Source of the DNA: Bacteroidales bacterium
GTDB taxonomy: Bacteria > Bacteroidota > Bacteroidia > Bacteroidales > Lentimicrobiaceae
DNA length: 35,068 nt
Assembly: GCA_016705005.1 (NCBI GenBank)
Contig: JADIZB010000007.1
Location: 1 to 35,068, forward strand
Reading direction: 5' to 3'
Shown here: positions 1 through 10,303 of the stretch, one piece after another
Layout: the number at the start of each line of letters is the position of its first letter
How positions within the stretch are numbered: the stretch's first letter is position 1
Notes under the pieces: model-generated
What the model was told of the DNA's origin: nothing
The model's database searches: none
The model's input: the letters and a program-made list of their open reading frames with translations, nothing else
Position numbers and translations under genes: made by a program

Positions 1-49
1 TTCCTAAGCTGATCAAAGCCTGATTGATACCGTATTCTCTGAATCGCAA

Positions 50-84
50 AAAACCATCTTCCTGTCATTCAAGAAGATGGTTTT
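50..84. terminator. Bidirectional hairpin terminator
   Basis: A perfect 12-bp inverted repeat has arms at 50-61 and 73-84 (AAAACCATCTTC / GAAGATGGTTTT) and an 11-nt loop. The arms begin with A's and end with T's, so it can work as an intrinsic terminator on both strands. On the minus strand it lies just after the stop of the GroES-like gene (88-90). On the plus strand it follows a possible gene tail ending in TGA at 21-23, too short to identify. Confidence 0.75.
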
Positions 85-87
85 CTT

Positions 88-496
88 TCACTGCGAAAAG
101 TCAAAGCGAAGCTTATCTTCCACATCACTATCAAGCAGAAGCACTGATTGCGCCAAGTGCCGCAAAGTATTTATCCATCGTTATAATTTATCTCTGTAGG
201 CTCCTTTCTGGAGATAAATGGCCAGATCTCCAACTTTTGCCTGAAGAGGTATATACGATGTTGTCCCCTGACTGTTGCTTCCATATTTCGTCATCTTCAT
301 GGGTAACGGGCAACGAGATATCCAGCCCCGTTTTCAAGGACGCTAGCCTGATTGAATTTCCTCCTTCTCATTGTAGCCGGGTGGCAAAAATAATCCTCCT
401 TTTGATTTCCTGGAAAGTGTAAGAGGTTTGATCAGGAGCCTGTACTCCCCCACAACGAGAAGCTTCTGCAAATTGTCCGGACTGTTTTGTTTTCAT
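88..496 (-). CDS. GroES-like co-chaperone family protein (frameshifted)
   Basis: Piecing together reading frames on the minus strand gives a GroES-fold small protein of about 130 residues of the kind common in Bacteroidales. Recognisable blocks in order are LLVVGEYRLLIKPLT near the N-terminus, GGLFLPPGYNEKEEIQSG (mobile-loop/beta region), a GPGYPLPVTHEDDEIW-like stretch, VGDLAIYLQKGAYEI, and a tail ending LRFDFSQ before TGA. The probable start is the ATG at 496. No frame is open throughout: at least three or four single-base shifts are needed, the first just after the start. It is divergent from the mutL cluster. It resembles GroES by fold pattern, but whether it partners a GroEL is not shown here. 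Sequencing error is likelier than decay because all conserved blocks survive. Confidence 0.6.
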
Positions 497-662
497 TGGT
501 TGATAATTACTTTACCCTGCACCAGGCATTGAAAACTTGGGCAAAATTGTTGAAAAAGTGGTATTTTGTATTATGAAAACGTGATGATACCGATCTGAGC
601 CTGTTTTCTTTTTGGTTCATATTCAGCATCTTTCCTTGAAATTCCAGATATCATGAAAATAG
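497..662. other. Divergent intergenic region
   Basis: This is the gap between the minus-strand GroES-like start and the plus-strand small membrane protein. It must hold promoters for both directions, but no clear Bacteroidota -33/-7 pair could be assigned. A run reading TATTTTG near 551-557 is one base short of the TAnnTTTG consensus. Confidence 0.35.
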
Positions 663-921
663 TTGCCTTTAATACGAAAGCCCAAACCGTTCAATTATAA
701 GCCTCTTTGTTATGACAAAGAAAAAGAAATGGAAGAACGGATGAAGAAGTATACCAATCCAGAAAGACAGATTACTGACCGGATAGAGGTCGAGGATCAA
801 GGGGAAACCTGGAGGGTCAGGGAGAAAAGAAACAATGTGATTTCCAGAGCGGACACTTTACATTTATTTTATTGCAGCGATAGTCATCCTTTATTTTATC
901 TTCTTCCGTGCTTCCCGGATA
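663..921 (+). CDS. Small conserved Bacteroidota membrane protein upstream of mutL (frameshifted)
   Basis: The N-terminus IRKPKPFNYKPLCYDKEKE followed by charged residues (MEERMKKY) matches from memory a short uncharacterised Bacteroidota protein usually found just before mutL. That protein has a basic/charged N-terminal half and one C-terminal membrane helix. Here the helix (YIYFIAAIVILYFIFFR) is in another frame, about 860-915, so at least one indel lies between. A TTG at 663 is the apparent start; an ATG may have been lost. The exact stop cannot be fixed; about 921 is my estimate because mutL begins at 932. Function unknown. Confidence 0.45.
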
Positions 922-931
922 GTCCTTCCTT

Positions 932-2723
932 ATGTCAGATATCATCAGGCTTTTGCCCGATTCAGTTGCCAACCAGATTGCCGCAAGGAAGTAATCCAGA
1001 GGCCTGGCTCCGCTGTAGAAAGAGTTGCTTGAAAATGCAATTGATGCGGGTGGAGATACTATTGAGTTGATTATGCAAGAATGCGGGTAAAACACTGATT
1101 CAGATTATCGATAACGGATAAGGAATGTCGTAGGCCGTGCCCGGATGTGCTTTGAACGTCATGCTGCCTCTAAAATTAAAAGTGCTGAAGATTTATTCCG
1201 CATCAAAACATTTTGGCTTCCAGGGTGCGAAGCCTGGCATCCATCGCCGCCGTTCCGCAGGTCGAAGAAATGAAAACCAGGCGAATGGAAGATGAACCCG
1301 GCACGCTGGTCCGTGAAGGTTCAGTGGTAAAATTCAGCAACCATGCGCTACCTGTCTGCAGGGACCTCTATTCAGATTGGAAACCTGTTCTTCAATGTCC
1401 CGGCACGAAGGAACTTTCTGAAATCCGATCCCGCTGAACTCAGACATATCATCGAGGAGTTTGAACGCATTGTACTTGTCAACCCTGGCATTGCCTTCAA
1501 TTTTACCAACAATGGCAAACCACTGTTCCAATTGCCTAAATCCGGCCTGAAGCAAAGGATAGCCAACGCTATAAGGGACAGTTAATTTTGAAAAACTTAT
1601 TTCGGTAAATCAGGAAACCAATGTTGTTAAAGTTTCGGGTTTTATCGGAAAACCGGAAAATGCACGGAAGACCAAGGGTGAACAGTACTTTTTCGCCAAC
1701 AACCGCTACATCAGACATCCCTATCTGAACCATGCTGTGGAGGAAGCTTTCCATGACCTGATCCCTGAAGGATACTTTCCCTCCTATTTTCTTTTTGGAG
1801 GAGTTGACCCGACCCAGATTGATATAAACATACATCCGTAGGAACAGAGAAGTCAATTGGGAGGATCATCAGACAATATATGCTATTTTAAGGGTCAGCA
1901 GTTCGTGCTGCCATTGGAAAATACAGCCTCTCCTCCACCCCTTGATTTTGAAGCAGAACAGAGTTTCAATTTCAATTTTCCGAAAGACAAGCAGGTGAAT
2001 GCCCCGGGTATTCATATCAATCCCTGACTTCAACCCCTTTTGCAAAATCCGCAGCCTGAATTAAGGTTATCTTCCAGGTCCCGACTACAAAGGCACAGAA
2101 AGCCACAATTGGAAAGCACATGAAGGATTAGACATGAAAGCGGAACAGTGTTACCTGGTCAGACTATGATCATAGGTTCTGATTTTGGTGTTGAGGCCAG
2201 GGTGACCGTGGGTTCATGCAGCTCAAGGCAGGTACATTATCACAAAAATCAAATCAGGACTGATGGTGATTGATCAACAATCTGCTCACGAACGCGTACT
2301 ATTTGAACGATTTCTTGACCGGATCGAGCAGAAAAAAGGGATGGCTCAACAACAACTCTTTCCCCAAACTGTTAAATTGTCAGCACCTGACACAGAACTT
2401 GTCAATGAGCTGCTTGGTGAAGTATCGCTGCTTGGCTTTATTATAGAGCCTTTCGGGCAGAATACCTTTATTATCCAACGGCACCCCTGCCGACCTGCCG
2501 GATAAGCTTATTCAGGAATTACTCGAAAATGTGCTTGAAAATTGCACAAAGAACCAACTCGGCCTGAAACTTGACGGGAAAAGCCCTGGCAAGATCAATA
2601 GCCAGGAGTCCCAACAATCAGACCGGGAAAGTTCTTATGTCTGAAGATGCAGTCGCTTGTTGATGATCTTTTGCCTGCAGAGTACCAAACCTGAGCCCCT
2701 CGGGAAAAACGATCTCACAGTAA
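932..2723 (+). CDS. mutL: DNA mismatch repair protein MutL (frameshifted)
   Basis: MutL couples MutS mismatch recognition to strand incision and excision. The start ATG at 932 gives MSDIIRLLPDSVANQIAAG, followed across shifts by the GHKL ATPase motifs: a VIQRP stretch, NAIDAGGDTIEL, a DNG block and a degraded FRGEALASIAAV (about 1215-1255). A clean stretch at 1343-1580 carries FFNVPARRNFLKS. The C-terminal domain reads clearly at 2263-2500 with DQQSAHERVLFERF, the Bacteroidota form of the endonuclease metal-binding motif. The protein ends LSPSGKTISQ at TAA 2721-2723. The length is near the usual 600-630 residues, but more than six shifts are needed and the linker (1850-2220) is poorly readable. 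It overlaps no neighbour; two rhomboid genes follow. Confidence 0.85.
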
Positions 2724-2774
2724 TGATTGCCTCTGACGACCTTGATAAAGGATTTAGCTAAAAAGTAACTGTTC

Positions 2775-3607
2775 ATGAATTTACAACAATATTCACCCAG
2801 GGGTTTAGCATGTTGCCACCTGTAGTCAAAAAACCTGCTGATAATCAATGGGCTACCTTCTTCCTGGCCCAGCTTTCGATTGAGCAGGTTTTCTTAGTGA
2901 TCTCAGAGACTACCTAGGAATGCATTGTTTTGGCTCGACCAATTTAATCCCTTAACTGGTGACCTACATGTTTCTTCATGGAGAGTTTTCTCACATCTTT
3001 TTCAATATGTTTGCCCTTTGGATGTTTGGTTATACCCTTGAAAATGTATGGGGGGGCAAAAGGTTTCTGACCTACTACCTGATCACAGGTATCGGCGCAG
3101 CTCTGGTGCATATGCTTGTAATGTATATTTCCATTTCAGGGATTCAGTCTGATGCTGCTGCATTGGTGAAGGCACCTGATCCGGCGTTGTTCTCTGCCTT
3201 TGTTGATAATCATTTCCCCGGATTTAAAAGCCAGCTGTTCGACTTCATGAATGCATGGACCGCTGATCCGACCAATGGTGAATATATCAATAAGGCTTCC
3301 GGGTATATAAATGACCTTATTAACCTCCAAATGGATGTTCCCACCGTCGGTGCTTCGGTGCCGTTTTCGGCATTCTTCTGGCCTTTCGGAATGATGTTTC
3401 CAAATTCACTTATTTATCTTCTTCTTTTTCCCAATCAAGGCTAAATGGTTTGTAATACTGCATGGAGCAGCAGAAATTTATTTTGGGTTTGCTAATAATC
3501 CCGGGGATAATGTGGCCCATTTCGCTCATCTGGGAGGAATGATCTTCGGATTTTTCCTGATCAGATACTGGAACAGGAAACTTCACCGTTACAATAACTG
3601 GGAATGA
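2775..3607 (+). CDS. Rhomboid family intramembrane serine protease, first copy (frameshifted)
   Basis: Rhomboids cleave membrane proteins inside the bilayer with a Ser-His dyad. The start ATG at 2775 gives MNLQQYSPRGFSML. A long clean stretch at 2959-3340 contains the family's conserved region HGEFSHIFFNMFALWMFG (HxxxNM-like) and the Gx-rich helix around GGKRFLTYYLITGIGAAL. The catalytic serine lies in a GAS-GAVFG motif near 3350; a lost base just after GAS and an extra base downstream create an apparent frame change. The catalytic histidine is in VAHFAHLGGMIFG (about 3510-3550). An extra loop of about 80 residues (about 3130-3330) sits between the third helix and the serine helix. It is one of a tandem pair with the gene at 3847. 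Confidence 0.8.
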
Positions 3608-3610
3608 GGA

Positions 3611-3655
3611 TTAACAGTTTACAGTTAACAGTTAACAACTAACAGATAACAGTTT
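3611..3655 (+). repeat. Degenerate TTAACAGT tandem repeat
   Basis: About six imperfect copies of a 7-8 nt unit (TTAACAGT and variants such as CTAACAGA) run head to tail right after the first rhomboid stop. Similar short arrays occur between genes in Bacteroidota. No open frame or strong hairpin is associated. The rest of the gap up to 3846 shows nothing recognisable. Confidence 0.6.
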
Positions 3656-3846
3656 AGAAGTAGGATGATTAGTTGTGGGATGGTGGTATTGTTTTAAAAT
3701 TAATTACTGGTCAGGAAATTAAGATCAATAAGCTTAAATGGCTGATATTCAGGTGATATATTTTAACATTTCCATTTGTTCCGAATGCCGGCTGTTTGTT
3801 GAAGACTTTCCTGATCATCTTTCTTAATTATAAGATTATAAATACT

Positions 3847-4777
3847 ATGTTTCAGCAGTTGTCACCCATTGAAAGAATCAGGATTTTTTTCAGTCGCCGT
3901 GAAGCATTGCCGGTGCTTATCCTTGTGAATGCGGCCGTCTGGCTGGTAACAATTCTTGTCAGAAATTTTGCCTTCCTTTTGCAAGTCCCGAATCAGCCTT
4001 TTCTGGAAGTTATAAATCACTGATCAGTGAATGGCTAACCAATGCGTTTGCTGTATCTGCCAACACCGGAGTATTGATTGAAAGACCCTGGACCTTGTTA
4101 ACATACATGTTTCTGCATTTCCATTCTTTCATATTCTATTTAATATGCTATGGTTGTGGTGGTTCGGCGCCATTTTTATTCAATATCTTTCTCAAAGACA
4201 ACTTCTGGGAACCTATTTTTTTGGTGGAATTGCCGGTGCATTGATATATATAGCAGCTTTTAATTTCTTCCTGTATTCAGTTTGGCCAGAGAATCAGCCG
4301 TGGCATTGGGTGCTTCAACATCTGTACTGGCAATCGTGGTTGCAATTACCTTTTATGTGCCCGGATTACACTGTTCATATGTTGTTCCTGGGACAGATGA
4401 AGATTAAGTACATAGCAATAATTACGATTGCTATCGATCTTTTGATGATCAATTCAGGAAATGCAGGTGGACATATTGCCCATCTTGGTGGTGCATTATG
4501 GGGATTCGCCTATGTTAAAATGCTTCCCGGGTTTGACCCCACCCGTTTTCTGGGAATATTCGAAAAAAAGAATTTTCGGTTTTCTGGTAAGCCCCAAAGT
4601 CGAAATTTAAGGTTCATAAAGAGGCAGGCCATTATCTGACGATGACTATAACCGGGAAAAGATATTAAAAGCAACAGAGAATAGATACAATTCTGGATAA
4701 AATATCCAGATCAGGATACGACAGTCTCACCAAAAGAAGAAAAGTCGCTGCTTTTTCAAGCAGTCAAAAAAATTAGG
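3847..4777 (+). CDS. Rhomboid family intramembrane serine protease, second copy (frameshifted)
   Basis: The start ATG at 3847 gives MFQQLSPIERIRIFF and a hydrophobic first helix (VLILVNAAVWLVTILV). Conserved parts are LLTYMFLHFHFFHILFNM (one shift at about 4125), WFGAIF, the GG-rich third helix FFGGIAGALIYI, the serine motif GASTSVLA (about 4300, hidden by a shift) and the histidine motif GGHIAHLGGALWGF (about 4465-4500). A charged cytoplasmic tail rich in K, R, D and E follows to a stop near 4775-4777, as in the Bacteroidota family that has an extra C-terminal region. At least four indels. It differs from the first copy in loop length and tail, so the pair is an old duplication. Confidence 0.78.
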
Positions 4778-4786
4778 ATCTCTTTA

Positions 4787-5924
4787 TGACGGCAAAAGAG
4801 CAGAAGAAAAAGACTTCTTTACTGTCAAAGCTACTATTGGCGGCCAATGCTTCAGTTCTTGCCTGACTGGTAATGGGATACCTGCAGCATATATACCCCC
4901 TGACAAGTACTGGATTTTTGCATTTGCCGGATTGCCTTCCCCTATCTGGCCCTGATTAATGTGGTCTTTATCTTTATCTGGATGGTGGCTGGTAAAAGTA
5001 TTTCTTCATTTCACTGGCTGCATTGCTGATTTGCTGGACCAGATTAACCGGTTTATTCAGTTCAATAATACTGATGTAAAAGGGAAAATGGAAAATAGCC
5101 TAAAAGTGGTTTCCTACAATGTCAGAATATTTGATCGCTATAACTGGCAATCAAAACGTATAAGCAAAACAGCTGAAGAAATTCTGAAACTAACCAAAAC
5201 GCTTCAGCCTGACATATTATGCCTTCAGAATATCATGCAGGACGTAAAAGGAACTGCGGTTATGGAGGATTCAATTGTTAAATACACCGGATTGAAATAC
5301 AGACATATAGAATATGCTAAGTACAAAGGAAAGACCAAAGCATTTGGGTTGCAACCTTTAGCCGGTGGCCGGTCATATCGTCTCATATCATTCCTTTCGA
5401 AAGAAATCGGTGAATTTTTGTATTTATAATGATATTGTTTTTCAGCAGGATACCATTCGCATTTTCAATATTCATCTCGATCAATCCAGTTGAGCAGGGA
5501 GGATTATCTTTTTGTATCTGAACTTACAAATCAGGCAGAAGATCAGGTGCTATTTTCTGAAAACTCGAAGAAAATCCTGCGAAAGTTTAAGCAAGCTTTT
5601 ATTTCAAGGGCTTCAGAGGCAAGGGAAGTAGCAGAACAGATTAAGCAATCTCCATTTCCGGTTATTGTCTGCGGCGACTTCAATGATACTCCATCTTCAT
5701 ATACATATAAAAAAATGTCAGAGGGACTTTCGGATGCCTTTAAAGAATCAGGGAGAGGTTTTGGTCAGACTTATGCCGGAAGATTCCCTTCCTTCCGCAT
5801 CGACTATATTCTTCATGACCCGGAAATGCAATCTTCCGGATTCCGGAGGACCCGTGTTCCGCTTTCGGACCATTATCCGGTTTCGACTTATATATCCATT
5901 CCCGGTAAAGAGAAACCTGAATGA
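4787..5924 (+). CDS. Membrane-anchored endonuclease/exonuclease/phosphatase (EEP) family protein, first copy (frameshifted)
   Basis: The start ATG at 4787 (MTAKEQKKKTSLLSKLLLAANA) is followed by two or three membrane helices read in several frames, then the EEP (DNase I-like) fold: LKVVSYNVRIFDRYNW (first strand with the Asn), a LQPDILCLQ block (the usual catalytic Glu position reads as Q here), VIVCGDFNDTPSSYTY (catalytic D-x-N) at 5660-5700 and LSDHYPV (catalytic Asp-His) near the end. The substrate is unknown; the fold hydrolyses phosphodiesters or phosphomonoesters. At least three shifts, with a gap near 5360-5490. The stop at 5922-5924 overlaps the next gene's ATG (ATGA). Confidence 0.78.
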
Positions 5925-7021
5925 AGAAGGCATATAGCAGGTTTATTGTCCCTTTATAAAATCGCTGCTTTTCTATTGTTACCGGCTTTAATAACCGGAA
6001 CTATTTCCCGATTTATCAATCCCTATCAATTCTGGCCTGCAGCTTTTTTCAGTCTTGCATTTCCGGCAATCTGGATATTTACTTTAATTTCGGCACTGCT
6101 TCTGATCGAAAAAAACCATGGTTTCTCAGCCTGATGATCGGTGTTCTTGTCTCAGCTCCTTAATGCTGAGGCATTTTACTATTCCATTTTTCATCAGAAT
6201 AAAGTGCCGGAGATTATATGATCATGACCTACAATGTGCATGGGTTTTCAGGAATCCGGGAGGTAAGTCCAGTTATGAACGTCAGGCTCTGGTGCATGAA
6301 TTTGTCAATGAACTTGATCCGGCAGTTGTATGTATGCAGGAATATCCGATGAAATCGAGGAAGCATGCCCGCTATCTTGATCATCTGAATAAAGAGCTGG
6401 AACTGGCTAATAAGCATATTTCTGACTTTAATACAGAATCAAAGGGACTTCCTATACGTTTATGACTGCAACCAAATATCCTGTAAAGCAGCGTGGTACA
6501 ATATTTACCATGGATCCGGAAATTTGCGGGATATTTACCGATATTCAGTTTCCTGAAGGAATTGTCAGGGTATATAATATTCATCTTCAATCGGTAAAGC
6601 TGATCGGAGAAAAGAGATTGCTTCGTCCACACCGGAATCCGGGTGCTATAAAATATTTTTCACTTATCTGAAGGGCACCAGGGCCAAACTCAGGAAGGCA
6701 TTCCCGATGCGCTCCTACCAGGCATGGATGATCAGACAGAGCATCAAATCCTGCCCTTATCCGGTAATCATATGTGGTGATTTCAATGATACGCCGGCCT
6801 CTTATTCTTACACAACCTGCTGAGTGAAGGGAATGAATGATGCAGCGTTCAACAACGGATGCGGCTTTAACCGAACCTATTCGGAAAGCATATACCCCCT
6901 CAGGATTGATCAGATATTAGTTGACAAACGGTTAACATCCGGAAGTTACAGCAGGAAAAAAATATATCTTTCAGATCATTTTCCGGTCGTAGCCGGGTTT
7001 CGATTTAATTCAGCCCGATAA
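5921..7021 (+). CDS. Membrane-anchored EEP family protein, second copy (frameshifted)
   Basis: The ATG at 5921 overlaps the previous stop as ATGA, giving MKKAYSRFIVPL then a frame change into hydrophobic helices (IAAFLLLPALITGTI, AAFFSLAFPAIWIFTLI). The EEP domain follows: IMTYNVHGFSG (about 6225), VCMQEYPMK with the catalytic Glu (about 6335), VRVYNIHLQSV, VIICGDFNDTPASYSY (about 6765-6810), DQILVD and YLSDHFPVVAGF near the end. Stop TAA 7019-7021. It has the same architecture as the preceding gene, so this is a tandem paralogue pair. Unlike the first copy it keeps the Glu in the QE motif. At least five indels. Confidence 0.78.
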
Positions 7022-7042
7022 TCCTAATAATTTGAATTACTG

Positions 7043-7050
7043 TATTTTTG
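7043..7050 (+). promoter_or_regulatory. Candidate Bacteroidota -7 promoter box for uvrB
   Basis: TATTTTTG matches the TAnnTTTG -7 consensus of the Bacteroidota primary sigma factor and lies 19 nt before the uvrB ATG. No good -33 TTTG is present about 19 nt upstream, so support is partial; nearby indel errors may blur spacing. Confidence 0.35.
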
Positions 7051-7068
7051 CCAAAACGTTCAATAGCG

Positions 7069-8898
7069 ATGAATTTCAGGCTAACATCAGAATTTGAGCC
7101 TACCGGTGACCAACCCCAGGCAATAGAACAACTAGTTGAAGGTCTTGAAAGGGGTGATCCGGCTCAGGTCCTTCTTGGTGTAACAGGCTCCGGAAAGACT
7201 TTTACCATTGCAAATATGATAGCAAAAGTAAACCGGCCTACCCTTATACTGAGTCATAATAAAACGCTTGCAGCCCAGTTATATGGCGAATTCAAGCAAT
7301 TTTTTCCGGATAATGCGGTTGAGTATTTCGTGTCTTACTACGACTATTACCAGCCTGAAGCCTTTATCCCATCAACAAATACTATATTGAGAAGGATCTC
7401 TCGATCAATGATGAAATTGAGAAACTGAGGGCTTCAGTGCAACCTCTTCACTTTTATCAGGGCGTCGTGATGTCATCGTTGTTTCTTCTGTGTCATGCAT
7501 TTAGGGTTATTTTCTGGGATGATAACATTGAATCTATTGAGTCATTTAACCCAACCGATGGAATAACCATTGAGAAGCTTGATCAGATCAACATCTACCC
7601 GGCCAACATCTTCGTAACCTCAAGAGAAAAGATGAAGGATTCCATTCAGGAAATTCAGTCAGACCTGATTAAGCAGGTTGATTATTTTAATGAAATCGGG
7701 AAACCGCTCGAAGCCAGGAGGCTTGAAGACAGGGTTACTTACGATATGGAAATGATGCGTGAACTGGGCTACTGTTCAGGCATTGAGAATTACTCCAGAT
7801 ATTTCGACGGACGGCGACCAGGTTCAGGCCTTTCTGTCTGCTCGATTATTTCCCTGATGATTTTATTATGGTCATAGATGAGAGCCATGTCACAGTATCA
7901 CAAATCAGAGCAATGTACGGAGGTGACCGGTCACGGAAAAACCCTGGTGGAATATGGGTTCCGTTTGCCTTCAGCTATGGATAATCGACCGCTTAAGTTT
8001 GACGAATTTGAAGGACTGACAGGACAAACCATCTACGTAAGCGCAACTCCTGCTGATTTTGAGCTTCAGAAATCCGAAGGAGTTGTGATTGAACAACTGA
8101 TTCGGCCTACGGGATTGATTGACCCGCCGGTTGAAGTAAGGCCAAGTGTAAATCAGGTAGATGACCTGCTTGATGAGGTGGATAGAACCATTAAAGCCGG
8201 GGGAAGGATTCTGGTAACAACGCTTACCAAAAGAATGGCTGAAGAATTAACCAAATACATGACCAGACTGGATGTCAAATGCAGGTATATCCACTCTGAT
8301 GTTGACACCATAGAACGGGTAGAAATCTTCCGCGACCTGCGACTTGGTATCTTTGATGTTCTGATTGGGGTCAATCTACTCCGCGAGGGCTCGACCTGCC
8401 CGAAGTTTCGCTTGTAGCTATTCTGGATGCCGATAAGGAAGGGTTCCTCCGTTCTGAAAGGTCTCTTACCCAGACAGCAGGACGCGCAGCCCGTAACATC
8501 AACAGTAAGGTAATTCTTTACGCAGACAAAATAACGGACTCGATGCGCAAAGCCATGGATGAAACCGCCAGGAGAAGGCTGAAACAGATAGCTTACAATA
8601 TAGAACACAACATTACTCCCCGACAAATCGTCCGTTCTACCAGTTCAATCATGGGTCAGACAGCTGTAGCCGACTCTTCGCACCGCCCTGCAAAGCCTAT
8701 ATTGAAAATGAGAATGCAAGCCTTGCCGCAGATCCGGTTGTCAGGTACATGAATGCTGAACAACGAAAAGGCGATCAACCAGACTAAGAAAGCCATGGAA
8801 AAATCGGCAAAGAGCTTGACTTTATTGAGGCTGCAAGACTTCGGGATGAGCTGTTCTCTTTGCAGGAAATACAGAAAGCGAACGGAAAAGTTTCATAA
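7069..8898 (+). CDS. uvrB: Excinuclease ABC subunit B, UvrB (frameshifted, internal deletion)
   Basis: UvrB is the damage-verifying helicase-like subunit of nucleotide excision repair. The start ATG at 7069 gives MNFRLTSEFEPTGDQPQAI, then Walker A LLGVTGSGKTFTIAN, the beta-hairpin block FVSYYDYYQPEAF, IESIESFNPTDG, the DESH helicase motif (about 7875), YVSATPADFEL, the LREGLDLPE-like block (about 8385, shifted), TQTAGRAARN, and a C-terminal UVR motif ending LRDELFSLQEIQKANGKVS at TAA 8896-8898. At about 7500 VSSVSCI joins directly to FRVIFWDDN, so roughly 50 residues of the region linked to UvrA contact are missing. This fits the short total of about 610 codons against about 670. At least four shifts besides. 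Confidence 0.87.
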
Positions 8899-9008
8899 CC
8901 GGTTGATGGTAACTATCTGTGAACATTCCATTTGTCCGAATCAGACACTAAGGCTGCAATTTAGCGGTTTTTCGACCGTTAAGTAAGTAGATTCACCGAA
9001 TACCCCAT

Positions 9009-10043
9009 ATGAAAAATAAAATCCGGATGTTTGCTTTCTGGTCAGTGCTTGTGCTGGTTGGATTCCTGTTGTTTCTGATTCTAAAACCTTTAAACTACGA
9101 TGTTCCGGTTTATAAAGCCGGGGCTGATACCCGTTACTGGACTTTGCCAACTGGCTCAAAAAATCGGATACACTCTGATCAGAGGACTGGAAGTCGTGAG
9201 CAAACTCCGTAATATTTCTTCAGGGAGGACCGGGAGGGCCCCATACGACAGAAATATCAAGTTACTGGCTCCATTGGCTGTGAATGGTTTTGATGTCTAT
9301 TTGTATGACCAGATCGGATGTGGGTCTTCAGCAAGGCTGGAAAACATTGAAGAATACTCAGTAGAGCGGCATCGACGTGATCTGGAAGAGATTGTTAAAA
9401 CCATCGGCGCTGAAAAGGTTATTCTGATCGACAGTCATGGGGAGCCATGCTGGCATGCGCATACATTGCCGAAAACCCTGATAAGGTTGAAAAGTGATCT
9501 TTACCGGACCCGGACCAGTCCTCCCCTGGCGAACTGAACTTGAAGAATTTAAAGCTCCCGACAGCCTTCATCTGAAGAAGCCAAAGTATACCAACAGACA
9601 GGGAAGAGAAAAAGTATAACCTCAGGGTAAGGGTTGTTGAAGCCTTTTGCAAAGGCGTTTAACCTGAAACTGGCCTCAGATAAGAGATGGACAACTTCGC
9701 AACCCTGCTGAACCATGAAATGGGTAAATCAACAGTCTGCAATGCTGAAGACCCTGACCATAGTTTATGAAATGGAAGCCGGTTCGGGCTACTATGCAAT
9801 GGTAAAAACCGTCCAGAGCTTTAATAATGTTGCAGATATCCGGTCCAAACTGAGAGAATGCCCGGTTCCTGCTTTGATTATGCGGGGCAATGCGATGGCA
9901 AAGCCTAGGGTTATACTACAGAGTACATCCAACTATTCACACATCACACACTGGTAATTGTTCCGGATGCCGGACATTCAATCGGGAATGAGCAACCGGA
10001 TTTCTATGTAAGAACAATCCTGGGTTATTTGGAAATCCGTTAA
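9009..10043 (+). CDS. Alpha/beta hydrolase fold protein, membrane-anchored (frameshifted)
   Basis: The ATG at 9009 begins with a basic residue stretch and a single hydrophobic helix (FWSVLVLVGFLLFLIL), suggesting an anchor or signal. A hydrolase core follows: GFDVYLYDQIGCGSSA, LEEIVKTIGAEKVILI, a nucleophile elbow DSHGGAMLA (Ser in the GxSxG-like turn, about 9430, partly shifted), and a C-terminal LVIVPDAGHSIGNEQP with the catalytic His (about 9955-9995). The acid is not clear. The pattern resembles proline iminopeptidase/haloperoxidase-type serine hydrolases; substrate unknown. At least five indels. The stop TAA is at 10041-10043. Confidence 0.75.
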
Positions 10044-10303
10044 AACCCTACCGCAGAAGCGATCTGTATGAAGTTCTGACATCTTCGGAATCCTGATAAA
10101 AAAAGCAATCTTTTTATTTCTATTTGAATTCTGCATCCCCAAAAAACCCTTTGTATCTTGTATTTTCTCTGAAAACAGCAGATTCTGCTGTTACTTTTCG
10201 TTGTTTTCTCCATTAATATTTAACCTGATTTCTGTGCAGAAAGGGAATTTTCCTCCTGTACAGTTGAAACTGCGTTTAGTACTTTCAGATAAACCAATCA
10301 TAA
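10044..10303. other. Intergenic leader before the response regulator
   Basis: No gene is supported here. It contains a perfect palindromic hairpin (10174-10192) and, just upstream, TTTGTATCTTG at 10150-10160, a poor match to a Bacteroidota -7 box. A short minus-strand frame at 10191-10373 is a shadow of the response regulator start. Confidence 0.4.
10174..10192. promoter_or_regulatory. Perfect 8-bp palindrome in leader of response regulator
   Basis: AACAGCAG-ATT-CTGCTGTT is a perfect inverted repeat with a 3-nt spacer, about 14 nt after a weak -7-like TATCTTG. It could be an operator or an RNA hairpin in the leader; the following ACTTTT is not a good terminator tract. Confidence 0.35.

Noticed and set aside
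24..422. 132-codon plus-strand frame
   Set aside because: It lies antisense to the GroES-like coding blocks, whose conserved motifs are clear on the minus strand.
817..1095. 92-codon minus-strand frame over mutL start
   Set aside because: Shadow of the MutL N-terminal region, which shows GHKL motifs on the plus strand.
3611..3655. CRISPR-like array
   Set aside because: The repeat unit is only 7-8 nt, has no spacers and is degenerate; a simple tandem repeat.
8153..8626. 157-codon minus-strand frame
   Set aside because: Antisense to UvrB helicase motifs; Ser/Arg-rich composition typical of a shadow frame.
8945..8990. Possible terminator after uvrB (CGGTTTTTCGACCG)
   Set aside because: Only a 4-bp stem and no T-run; too weak to report as a feature.
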